Of a stretch of 64,000 nucleotides of DNA, positions 57,609 to 64,000 are shown piece after piece. A model generated the notes under the pieces. That model made no database searches, was not told the origin of the DNA, and was given only the letters and a program-made list of their open reading frames with translations. The position numbers and the translations under genes are program-made. The DNA is taken from contig CAYPMO010000001.1 of NCBI GenBank assembly GCA_964412015.1, positions 248,001-312,000 of the forward strand, written 5' to 3'. Position 1 is the stretch's first letter. Each line of letters begins with the position of its first letter. The DNA comes from SZUA-318 sp964412015 (GTDB lineage: Bacteria; Gemmatimonadota; Gemmatimonadetes; Longimicrobiales; Gaopeijiaceae).

Positions 57609-60515
57609 CTAACGCCCGGCCTCCCTACGCCCGTACTCCCTGCGCCCGGCGTCCAGGTTGTACTGCTGATAGTCGAACTTCAGCTCGCGGTTGTCCATGA
57701 GGGAGACCTCGAAGCGGAACTGCCAGTTCCCCGTCGCCGTCTTGAGGAAGTCGAAGTTCGCCTCCCAACGGTGCAGGTCGCGCGAGAGGCGGATCGTGTG
57801 GTCGTTGAACGCGCCCCGCTCGAGATCGTACGAGGTGCGCCAGCTCACGTTCCATTTCTCGGTGGGCCGGAGGTTCACGGTGCCGGTGAGCATCGAGCTC
57901 GTGCGAGCCCCTTCCCCACGAGGCCTCTGAAGGGCGTACGAGAAGTTCGCCGACCACCCTCGCTCACCTCCCCTCTGGCTCGACCGCGCACGGCGGGCCG
58001 GCGCCGCCCCGGGGATGATGGAGGACTCGTCCGTGCCCGAAACGGGTGCCGTCTGCACCCCTTCCCCTTCCTCTTCCTCCTCCGGCTCGGCCTCGGGCGT
58101 CTCCGCTTCCTTCGTGCCCGCCCGGAACAACCCGAGGCGGCGGAAGATCGCGGAGTTGGAGCCCAGCGAGAAGGAGAAATTCACCGAGGACAGGTGCGGC
58201 GAGAGGGAGCGTTTCCGCAGCACCCCCTTGTCGTCGAAGGCGTCCTCGAACAGGTCGTGGGCGAGCGAGACCGTGAGCCCCTGGAGGAAGTCCGAGGAGA
58301 CCTGGTTCGACAGTCGCGTGGTCTCGAACCCCGAGAGGAACGAGCCGAGCGAGTCCGCCTGCACGAAGTCGTACTGGACCACGCTCGTGCGGATCCCGAG
58401 GAGCTGCACGATCTCGGCCTGCCGGGCCTGGCGCGGCGCGTCGCCCGCCCCCGAAGCCACCTCGGCCCCCGCCGGAGCGGCCGCCGAGTCCGGCTCGGCC
58501 TTCTTGGCCTCGAACGTCTGGTTCAGGGTGATCGAGAGGCCGCTGGTCGGCCGCAGCGCGCGGGCCTGGGACCCAAACACCTGCTTCTGGAGCTCCGTGG
58601 GCTCGACCTCGGGGCTCCAACTGTAGGAGAAGGACGGCGAGAGCTTGTGGCGGACGGCCGAGTAGCCCGCGAAGCCGGGGAAGAAGCCGTACAGGTCGGT
58701 CTTGAGCGTGGCTCCGAAGGAGGCGCGCATCGGCGCGCCCACGAAGCTCGAGGCGAGCGCCGACGTGTCGGACCGGAAGCTGTTGCCCGAGAGCGAGAGG
58801 CTCGGCGTGAGCGTCGTCGATCCGACGAGCTGCTGCTGGTACCCGACCGACATGGTCCACCGAAGCGTCTCGTCCGTGACCGACCGCGCCGGCGCGCCCG
58901 TGATCAGGTCCGCGCGGTCCGCGGAGTCGCGGAGCAGCAGGTACGCCTCCGGGATGCCGTACTCCGTGTCCGCGGCCAGGTCCACGGATTGCGACAGCGA
59001 CAGGTTCCCGATACCCAGCGCCGTCCGCACGGACGCGCCCCGTCTCTCCGTGTCGATGAGCGAGGTGTTGAACGTATCGGCCTGGAGCTTGTCCACGGTG
59101 CTGCGCTGGAACGAAGCGCTGCCGCCCAGCGTCATGTTGTTCCAGAGCCTGGCCCGGTTCGCCGGCGCGCGGAACAGCGTGATGGACGACAGCGACAAGT
59201 TCGCCTGCGGAAGGGTCCACTCGATCCGGTCGTCGGACATGTACTGACGCCGGTTGGCCGAGAACGTGAGGTTGCCCCAGTCGAACCGGCGGCTGCCTCC
59301 CCCCTGCGAGTCGATGGACTGCGTGACCTCCGTCGGGTTGAACGAGTGGTCCCGCACGAAGTTCGTGTTCGAGACGTATCTGCCCGAGACCCGTAGCTGG
59401 GTGCGCTCGTCGACCGCCCAGCTGTGGCTGGTGTCCAGCGCCCGCTCCTTCGAGCCGTCGCTACGCCAGTACTGGCGGAAGTTCAGGCTCCCGTCGAGGA
59501 ACTGGCGGTTGAACCGGTAGTTCAGCGAGCTCGTGAGGGCCACGAAGGTGTCGCTGAACCAGTCCACCGCGAGGATCGCGTCGGAGTAGTCGCTCATCGC
59601 CCAGTAGAACCCGAGGTTGCTGAGCCGACGCCGGTACCCGGTGGAGTTGCGCACCACGTCGTTGACGCTGAACCGGGGCACCAGGATCCCGCTCGCTCTC
59701 CCCCTCGAGAGGCTCTGGGCCATGAACGGCAGCCAGGCCACGGGTACGTCGGCGAAGTACAGCTTCACCGGCCGCGCGATGAGGGTGTTCTTCCCGACGA
59801 TCTTGATCTCGTCCGCCTCGAAGTGGTAGTGCGGGACCTCGAGGTCGCACGACGTGAAGATCGCGTGGGACATGTACGAGGAGTCGGCGGCGGCCAGGGG
59901 CATATCGCCCGTGATCAGCCACTTCGCCCCACCGCCCTGGTCGTAGGTGGTCTTCGCGGCGAACGCCGAGCCGAGCCCGGCCTCCATGTCGTAGATCAGC
60001 CGCTCCGACTCGATCGGGCTCCCGTCCGCCTGCGTGACCGTCGTGGCTCCCACGGTCCTCACCCGGCCGGAATTCTCATCGAACGTGATGGACGAGTCCG
60101 CCTCCAGGTTCATCCCCTCGCGGACCACCCGGGCTTTCGTCCCTTCCACGGACTCGAGGACCAGGACCCGCTCCTCCGCCGCGAAATCGGCGCGGCCTCC
60201 CTCGTACTCGGTGAGCGCGTACCCCGGCATCCCGAGCAGTGCGACGAGCGCCGGGTCGCGCTCGCCGCCCCCACGCTGGCCGACCGACGCCTCCTCAGCG
60301 GCGAGGGAATCCTCGACGAAGAGTGCGCTGTCGGCCCCGGGCGCCCGGGCGAGTCGCTTCAGGCGCTCCCGGATGCGCGCCCGGGCCGAGTCCTGCTCGG
60401 CCCGCCAAGCCGAGTCCGGTACGGAGACCGGAACCTGGCCCTCCGCCGCACGGGCCGCCGGGCCCGTCAGGCCGATCACCACCACCACCGCCCCTACGAC
60501 ATCGCGTGCCCTCAC
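57609..60515 (-). CDS. lptD: LptD/OstA-like outer-membrane LPS assembly protein
   Basis: A 968-residue outer-membrane protein. Signal peptide at about 1-23. A periplasmic OstA-type beta-jellyroll region spans about 120-250 (EGTKARVVREGMNLEADSSI, RVRTVGATTVTQADGSPIES, AIFTSCDLEVPHYHFEADEI). A large barrel follows with YFADVPVAWLPFMAQSLSRG, SGILVPRFSVNDV, LGFYWAMSDYSDAILAVDWF and an aromatic C-terminal strand (ELKFDYQQYNLDA). Two acidic insertions (near 700 and 855) are not standard for LptD. It inserts LPS or a related glycolipid into the outer membrane. The GTG overlaps the tatC stop as GTGA. Confidence 0.88.
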   Translation of the reverse strand: MRARDVVGAVVVVIGLTGPAARAAEGQVPVSVPDSAWRAEQDSARARIRERLKRLARAPGADSALFVEDSLAAEEASVGQRGGGERDPALVALLGMPGYALTEYEGGRADFAAEERVLVLESVEGTKARVVREGMNLEADSSITFDENSGRVRTVGATTVTQADGSPIESERLIYDMEAGLGSAFAAKTTYDQGGGAKWLITGDMPLAAADSSYMSHAIFTSCDLEVPHYHFEADEIKIVGKNTLIARPVKLYFADVPVAWLPFMAQSLSRGRASGILVPRFSVNDVVRNSTGYRRRLSNLGFYWAMSDYSDAILAVDWFSDTFVALTSSLNYRFNRQFLDGSLNFRQYWRSDGSKERALDTSHSWAVDERTQLRVSGRYVSNTNFVRDHSFNPTEVTQSIDSQGGGSRRFDWGNLTFSANRRQYMSDDRIEWTLPQANLSLSSITLFRAPANRARLWNNMTLGGSASFQRSTVDKLQADTFNTSLIDTERRGASVRTALGIGNLSLSQSVDLAADTEYGIPEAYLLLRDSADRADLITGAPARSVTDETLRWTMSVGYQQQLVGSTTLTPSLSLSGNSFRSDTSALASSFVGAPMRASFGATLKTDLYGFFPGFAGYSAVRHKLSPSFSYSWSPEVEPTELQKQVFGSQARALRPTSGLSITLNQTFEAKKAEPDSAAAPAGAEVASGAGDAPRQARQAEIVQLLGIRTSVVQYDFVQADSLGSFLSGFETTRLSNQVSSDFLQGLTVSLAHDLFEDAFDDKGVLRKRSLSPHLSSVNFSFSLGSNSAIFRRLGLFRAGTKEAETPEAEPEEEEEGEGVQTAPVSGTDESSIIPGAAPARRARSSQRGGERGWSANFSYALQRPRGEGARTSSMLTGTVNLRPTEKWNVSWRTSYDLERGAFNDHTIRLSRDLHRWEANFDFLKTATGNWQFRFEVSLMDNRELKFDYQQYNLDAGRREYGRREAGR

Positions 60516-61327
60516 CCGACCTCCACCGAGCCCTGTGGCGCACCGATCGTGCGCGCCCGCTCCTCCTCCGCCTCCCGCGCGCGGCGGCGCCGCACGATGC
60601 CCGCGGAGAGGTAGATGGACAGCTCGTACAGAAGGAAGAGCGGAACCATCATCATGAGCGTGAGCGTGATCACGTCACCCGGCGTCATGAAGCTCGCCAG
60701 CACGGTCAGCGCCACGATGGCGTGCCTGCGCTTGGCGCGCAGGAATTCGGGCGTCACCAGGCCCATCACGGTCAGCAGCATGACGGCGACCGGAAGCTCG
60801 AAGACGACGCCGAACGCCAGCAGGAGCTTGGTCACGAACGCCACGGTCTTCCCGACCTCCAACTGCTCCTGGAGCGACGGCCCCTCGAACGCCTTGAAGA
60901 ACTGGAGCGTGACCGGGAGCGCGGCGAAGTACGCCAGGGCCACGCCCGCGACGAAGAGGATGAGCCCGAGGTAGAGCGCCGGCACCACGGACCGCTTCTC
61001 GTCCTTCTCGAGCGCCGGAGACAGGAACGCCCACGTCTGGTACGCGACGACCGGGAAGGCGAGGATGACCCCGACGAGGATGGCGAGCTTCAACGTGATG
61101 AAGAACGGGTCGGCCGGAGACAGATAGATGAGCTGGAAGTCCGGCTCGCCGCGTGCCATCCGGACGGGTTCGACGAGCAACTCGAGCACGTGCAGATAGT
61201 AGACGAGCGCGAATCCGATGGCCGTCCCGACGGCGATCGCGAGAAGGGACCACAGGATGCGCCAGCGCAACTCCTCGAGGTGATCGAGGAACGGCATCTC
61301 GCCGCGCGGGTTGCGGTGACGACTCAT
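60512..61327 (-). CDS. tatC: Twin-arginine translocase subunit TatC
   Basis: Receptor for twin-arginine signal peptides. It has 271 residues with six membrane helices. Seen: MPFLDHLEELRWRILWSLLA, LSPADPFFITLKLAILVGVI, FPVVAYQTWAFLSPALEKDE, VVFELPVAVMLLTVMGLVTP and FMTPGDVITLTLMMMVPLFL. It starts 46 bases after nrdR and is coupled to lptD. tatA lies separately near 52.6 kb. Confidence 0.97.
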   Translation of the reverse strand: MSRHRNPRGEMPFLDHLEELRWRILWSLLAIAVGTAIGFALVYYLHVLELLVEPVRMARGEPDFQLIYLSPADPFFITLKLAILVGVILAFPVVAYQTWAFLSPALEKDEKRSVVPALYLGLILFVAGVALAYFAALPVTLQFFKAFEGPSLQEQLEVGKTVAFVTKLLLAFGVVFELPVAVMLLTVMGLVTPEFLRAKRRHAIVALTVLASFMTPGDVITLTLMMMVPLFLLYELSIYLSAGIVRRRRAREAEEERARTIGAPQGSVEVG

Positions 61328-61373
61328 GGGCGACTCTCGAGTTCTCCGGACGCTCTGACGGGCCGCTTGGCGC

Positions 61374-61871
61374 TCAGAACGGGAACTCCTGCTGGATGCG
61401 CCGGAGAGCCTCGCGTTCCTGCCGTTCCGTCATCTCGTCCACGAACTCCTGGAACTCACCGGCGTCCTGGAAGTTCCGGTAAACGGACGCGAACCGGACG
61501 TACGCGACGCGGTCGAGGTGCCGGAGGCGCTCCATCACCAACTCCCCGAGCTTCACGCTGGGCACCTCCAGGCCGGCGTAGCGCGAGAGCGCGTCCTCGA
61601 TCTCGTCGACGAGGGCCTCCATCGCGGACGCCGAGACCGGCCGCTTCGCGCACGCCGTGCGCACCGATCCGAGGAGCTTGGCCCTGTCGAAGTCCTCCAC
61701 GTTGCCCGAACGCTTGAGGACCTGGATCGGTCGCTCTTCCACGTACTCGTAGGTCGTGAAGCGGTTGCCGCAGACCGCGCACTCGCGCCGCCTCCGAATC
61801 GCCCTGCCCCCACGGCTCGTACGGGTGTCCACCACCCGGTTGTCCGTGGCGTCGCACTTGGGACAGCGCAC
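61374..61871 (-). CDS. nrdR: Transcriptional repressor NrdR
   Basis: Nucleotide-sensing repressor of ribonucleotide reductase genes. It has 165 residues. Zinc ribbon: MRCPKCDATDNRVVDTRTSR and ECAVCGNRFTTYEYVEERPI. ATP-cone: VLKRSGNVEDFDRAKLLGSV, VRFASVYRNFQDAGEFQEFV. The GTG at 61871 has AGGAG eight bases upstream, overlapping the ybgF stop codon. No ribonucleotide reductase gene is nearby, so it acts elsewhere. Confidence 0.96.
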   Translation of the reverse strand: MRCPKCDATDNRVVDTRTSRGGRAIRRRRECAVCGNRFTTYEYVEERPIQVLKRSGNVEDFDRAKLLGSVRTACAKRPVSASAMEALVDEIEDALSRYAGLEVPSVKLGELVMERLRHLDRVAYVRFASVYRNFQDAGEFQEFVDEMTERQEREALRRIQQEFPF

Positions 61872-61882
61872 GGCGCCGGCTC

Positions 61883-62677
61883 CTAGCCGATCTCCCGGAG
61901 CTTCTCCCGGGCCAGCCCGGCGACGCCCGAGTCCGGATAGGTGTTGATCACCCGTTCGAGCGTCGCACGAGCCTCCTCGGTCCGCCCGAGCTCGGCCTGG
62001 AGCAGGGCGGCGCGGTACCACGCCTCGGGTACCTTGGACGCGGTCGGAAACACCTGCGGGATCTCGAGGAAGGCGTCCAGCGCGTCCTCGATGCGGTCCT
62101 CCTGGACGAGGATGTCGGCGAGGTGGTAGTGCGCGTCCGGAGCGAGCCGATGGCCCGGGAAGGCCAGAAGGAATTGCTCGAACGCCGTCCGCGCCGTGGC
62201 GAGGGAGCCGCGGTTGTACTGGCTCACGGCAACGTTGAAGATGTTCTCGGCGTCCCCGCCGGGACCCATCGTCTCCTGGCCGGTCGGGGGCGCGTCCTCC
62301 GCGTCCGGCGGGGCCACGGCCCCACGGCGCATGTTGGCGAGTTGGTCACGCACGCTGGAGATGCCACGCTGGTTCTCGCCCGCAAGCGCCTCGAGCCGCG
62401 CCAGGCCGTCGCTGAGGTCGCGGAGCTGGCGGAAGATCGCGCCGCGGAAGTCGAAGAGCTGGAGCGACTGCTCTCGGAGGGTGTCCTGCGTCGTGAGCGC
62501 CTCGCGGCGGAGCTCCGCGATGAGCGAGTCCTGGCGCACGGCCAGGGCCCGGATCTCGAGCTGCACGTTCCGCAGGTCTCCCTTGGTGGCGCATCCGCCC
62601 AGCGCCGCGACGGCCGCCGCCGTCGCGACCACGCGCACCGCCCGGGTGCCATGGGAGTCCCTGCGCATCGTCGTCAC
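61883..62677 (-). CDS. ybgF: Tol-Pal system protein YbgF (CpoB), lipoprotein form
   Basis: Coordinates envelope constriction with peptidoglycan synthesis. It has 264 residues. An N-terminal signal with lipobox LGGC (Cys29) suggests a lipoprotein rather than the soluble E. coli form. A coiled-coil segment at about 35-115 is followed by three TPRs (FNVAVSQYNRGSLATARTAF, DAHYHLADILVQEDRIEDAL, AWYRAALLQAELGRTEEARA). The GTG at 62677 has GGAG seven bases upstream, but that Shine-Dalgarno lies in a 15-bp hairpin stem. Gene order tolB-pal-ybgF is the standard one. Confidence 0.94.
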   Translation of the reverse strand: MTTMRRDSHGTRAVRVVATAAAVAALGGCATKGDLRNVQLEIRALAVRQDSLIAELRREALTTQDTLREQSLQLFDFRGAIFRQLRDLSDGLARLEALAGENQRGISSVRDQLANMRRGAVAPPDAEDAPPTGQETMGPGGDAENIFNVAVSQYNRGSLATARTAFEQFLLAFPGHRLAPDAHYHLADILVQEDRIEDALDAFLEIPQVFPTASKVPEAWYRAALLQAELGRTEEARATLERVINTYPDSGVAGLAREKLREIG

Positions 62678-62683
62678 CCCGAG

Positions 62684-62716
62684 GCTCCTTCCCCCGCGGT
62701 GCGCGGGGGAAGGAGC
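62684..62716 (-). promoter_or_regulatory. Perfect 15-bp hairpin masking the ybgF ribosome-binding site
   Basis: Arms 62684-62698 and 62702-62716 form a perfect 15-bp stem with a 3-base loop in the pal-ybgF gap. On the minus-strand transcript the 3' arm contains AAGGAG, the Shine-Dalgarno of ybgF. No U-run follows, so it is more likely an RNA-processing or translational control element than a terminator. Confidence 0.7.
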
Positions 62717-62736
62717 GCCTCAACGTTCAGGGTCGC

Positions 62737-63330
62737 TCAGTCCGGCGGGTTGATGGCGTTGGCGCCCGCCGTGATGTCGAACTGCGCGCGCCGGTTGCGC
62801 GCCCACGCCGTCTCGTTCGAGCCCATCTCCAGCGGCCGCTCCTCACCGTACGAGATGATCGAAAAGCGGCTCTCGGCGAGCCCGAACCCGGCCAGGAACT
62901 GCCGCACCGACTCGGCGCGTCGGTTGCCCAGGGCCAGGTTGTACTCCGTCGAGCCACGCTCGTCGGCGTGGCCCTGGATCCGCATCTGGACCTGGGGGCT
63001 CGACCGGAGCACGTCCACCTTGCGGCGCAGAACCGCGGCGGCGTCCTCACGGATGTCGGACTTGTCGTAGTCGAAGAACACCATCTCGTCCAGGGTCGCG
63101 CGGGCCGCCGCCACCGCGCGCTCTCGCGCGGCGCGCGCCTCGGCCTCGGCACGTTCCCGGGCTGCCGCCTCCGCCGCGGCGCGGGCGGCCGCGATGGAGT
63201 CGGCGCGCGCCCGAGCGAGCGAGTCCGGGTCGGGGCCCACCGGCGCGGGAGGCGGCGGCGGCTCTTTCTTGCACGCTGCGACCAGCAACGTAGCGGCGAT
63301 AACGGGAACGACGAAACGTCGGAACATCAT
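62737..63330 (-). CDS. pal: Peptidoglycan-associated lipoprotein Pal (OmpA-like)
   Basis: Links the outer membrane to peptidoglycan. It has 197 residues. Lipobox LLVAAC (Cys20), a Pro-rich stretch, an Ala/Arg/Glu-rich helix at about 35-75, then the OmpA-like domain: VFFDYDKSDIREDAAAVLRR, RIQGHADERGSTEYNLALGN, RRAESVRQFLAGFGL. The helical spacer is longer than in E. coli Pal. It lies between tolB and ybgF. Confidence 0.96.
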   Translation of the reverse strand: MMFRRFVVPVIAATLLVAACKKEPPPPPAPVGPDPDSLARARADSIAAARAAAEAAARERAEAEARAARERAVAAARATLDEMVFFDYDKSDIREDAAAVLRRKVDVLRSSPQVQMRIQGHADERGSTEYNLALGNRRAESVRQFLAGFGLAESRFSIISYGEERPLEMGSNETAWARNRRAQFDITAGANAINPPD

Positions 63331-63434
63331 TCACTCTCCCGAATGGTTTTCGATGATACCGGACGACGCGGCGCCGGGGGGCGGACTGCGCCTCTGAACC
63401 TAACGAGCTTTCCGAGATGGAAATATCCCATGGG

Positions 63435-63463
63435 CTAATACTGCATCTTGCGTCCGTGCGCAA
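63435..63463 (-). promoter_or_regulatory. Possible promoter of pal
   Basis: On the minus strand, -35 TTGCGC (63458-63463), 17-base spacer, -10 TATTAG (63435-63440), in the 172-base tolB-pal gap. The -35 is inside the 14-bp palindrome at 63458-63471. Confidence 0.48.
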
Positions 63464-63471
63464 GCTTGCGC
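63458..63471. repeat. 14-bp perfect palindrome in the tolB-pal gap
   Basis: GCGCAAGCTTGCGC, overlapping the possible pal -35. Two CCCATGGG palindromes flank it at 63427-63434 and 63473-63480. It could be an operator for a dimeric regulator. Confidence 0.5.
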
Positions 63472-63502
63472 CCCCATGGGTGGTGCTCCACCTCCCGGCC
63501 GC

Positions 63503-64000
63503 TCACCCGCCGGGACGGAGGGCCGGCGACCACGAGGGGACCGTCGCGCGCCGTCCTTCCAGGAGCGTCCGGAGCCTGCCCGTGGCCACGTCCACCACGA
63601 ACAAGCCGTACCCCCAGCGGCGCTCTCCGATGAAGACCAGATGGCGCCCGTCGGGAGCCCAGCTCGGGTCCTCGTTGTTTCCCTCCCAGGTGAGCTGCCT
63701 GAGCCTGCGTCCTCCGTCCCGCAGGTCGGCCACCAGGATGTGGTACGTCCCTCTGCGGATCGACCCGTGGAACGCCACCAGGTCGTTCACCGGCGACCAC
63801 TCGGGCGCCGTGTAGTACCCGGCCCGCCCATACTCGTACGGCGATACCGTCTCCGCCTCCCCCCCCTGCGCGGACATGATCATGATCTGGGGCACCGTGG
63901 AGCCGAACCGGCTCGTCTGGAACACCAGCCGGCTCCCGTCCGGAGAATACGACGGCGAGATGTCGTCCCACCGCGGTCCGCCCGACACGTGAGCCAGGCA
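63503..64000 (-). CDS. tolB: TolB-like beta-propeller protein, N-terminus cut by window edge
   Basis: The C-terminal 165 residues of a periplasmic beta-propeller. WD40-like PD40 repeats are visible: DDISPSYSPDGSRLVFQTSR, YYTAPEWSPVNDLVAFHGSI, DPSWAPDGRHLVFIGERRWG and TVPSWSPALRPGG. The frame is open to the right edge, so the start lies outside. The position before pal and ybgF identifies it as TolB of the Tol-Pal system. A 172-base gap separates it from pal. Confidence 0.9.
   Translation of the reverse strand, partial: CLAHVSGGPRWDDISPSYSPDGSRLVFQTSRFGSTVPQIMIMSAQGGEAETVSPYEYGRAGYYTAPEWSPVNDLVAFHGSIRRGTYHILVADLRDGGRRLRQLTWEGNNEDPSWAPDGRHLVFIGERRWGYGLFVVDVATGRLRTLLEGRRATVPSWSPALRPGG

Overview
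The window is 64 kb of very GC-rich bacterial chromosome. It encodes about 55 protein genes, all but two on the minus strand, packed into long translationally coupled operons. No rRNA, tRNA, CRISPR array, phage or insertion sequence was seen. TolB, Pal and YbgF, an LptD/OstA-like protein, LolA, Lnt and a PpiD-like chaperone show a diderm (Gram-negative) cell. The combination with Rex, a leucine-type amino acid dehydrogenase, a Minf_1886-family protein, a DUF4321 protein, inositol-phosphate synthase and strongly GC-biased codons resembles Gemmatimonadota or a related uncultured lineage, but this assignment is inference. A 100-N gap inside a repeat shows a scaffolded draft or metagenome assembly.

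Layout from left to right (minus strand unless stated). 1-8.5 kb: CPBP protease, 3-hydroxyacyl-CoA dehydrogenase, acyl-CoA dehydrogenase, Leu/Glu-type dehydrogenase, glyA, Minf_1886 protein, small zinc-ribbon protein, nnrD/E and thiL (cut by the left edge). 8.65-9.9 kb: thiolase with its own promoter and a clear intrinsic terminator. 10-15 kb: a partner-switching module (STAS, HATPase, GAF-SpoIIE phosphatase) read into rsmA, rex and a DnaQ-type exonuclease. 15-23.3 kb: yqeY-mutS2-dnaG-coiled-coil Zn ribbon-recJ-rsmD-coaD. 23.3-25 kb: a HIT protein and a lone plus-strand gene with a possible winged helix. 24.3-35 kb: ino1-tmk-S41 protease-CMD protein-obg-dprA-hemW-hrcA-dnaJ-prmA. 35-37.9 kb: rpmE-prfA-prmC-ylbF. 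37.9-50.5 kb: TPR protein (with the gap)-aroQ-efp-accB-accC-comB-ftsK-lolA-rimO-OMP-Gfo/Idh-lnt. 50.7-52.5 kb: PpiD-like chaperone (plus). 52.5-57.4 kb: FN3 lipoprotein, acidic TPR protein, polyprenyl synthase, DUF4321, tatA. 57.6-64 kb: tolB (cut by the right edge)-pal-ybgF-nrdR-tatC-lptD.

Most genes are housekeeping: translation factors and their modifiers, replication and repair, the outer-membrane biogenesis and Tat export machinery, and fatty-acid or branched-chain amino acid metabolism. The items most worth attention are regulatory. A near-consensus Rex operator lies on an internal promoter just before rex. Several intergenic regions share promoters of the form TTGACN-N17/18-TA(G/T)CTT. 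A perfect 15-bp hairpin buries the ribosome-binding site of ybgF. A Gfo/Idh-family protein appears to have lost both expected catalytic residues. Two acidic TPR proteins contain in-frame tandem repeats, one of which broke the assembly.
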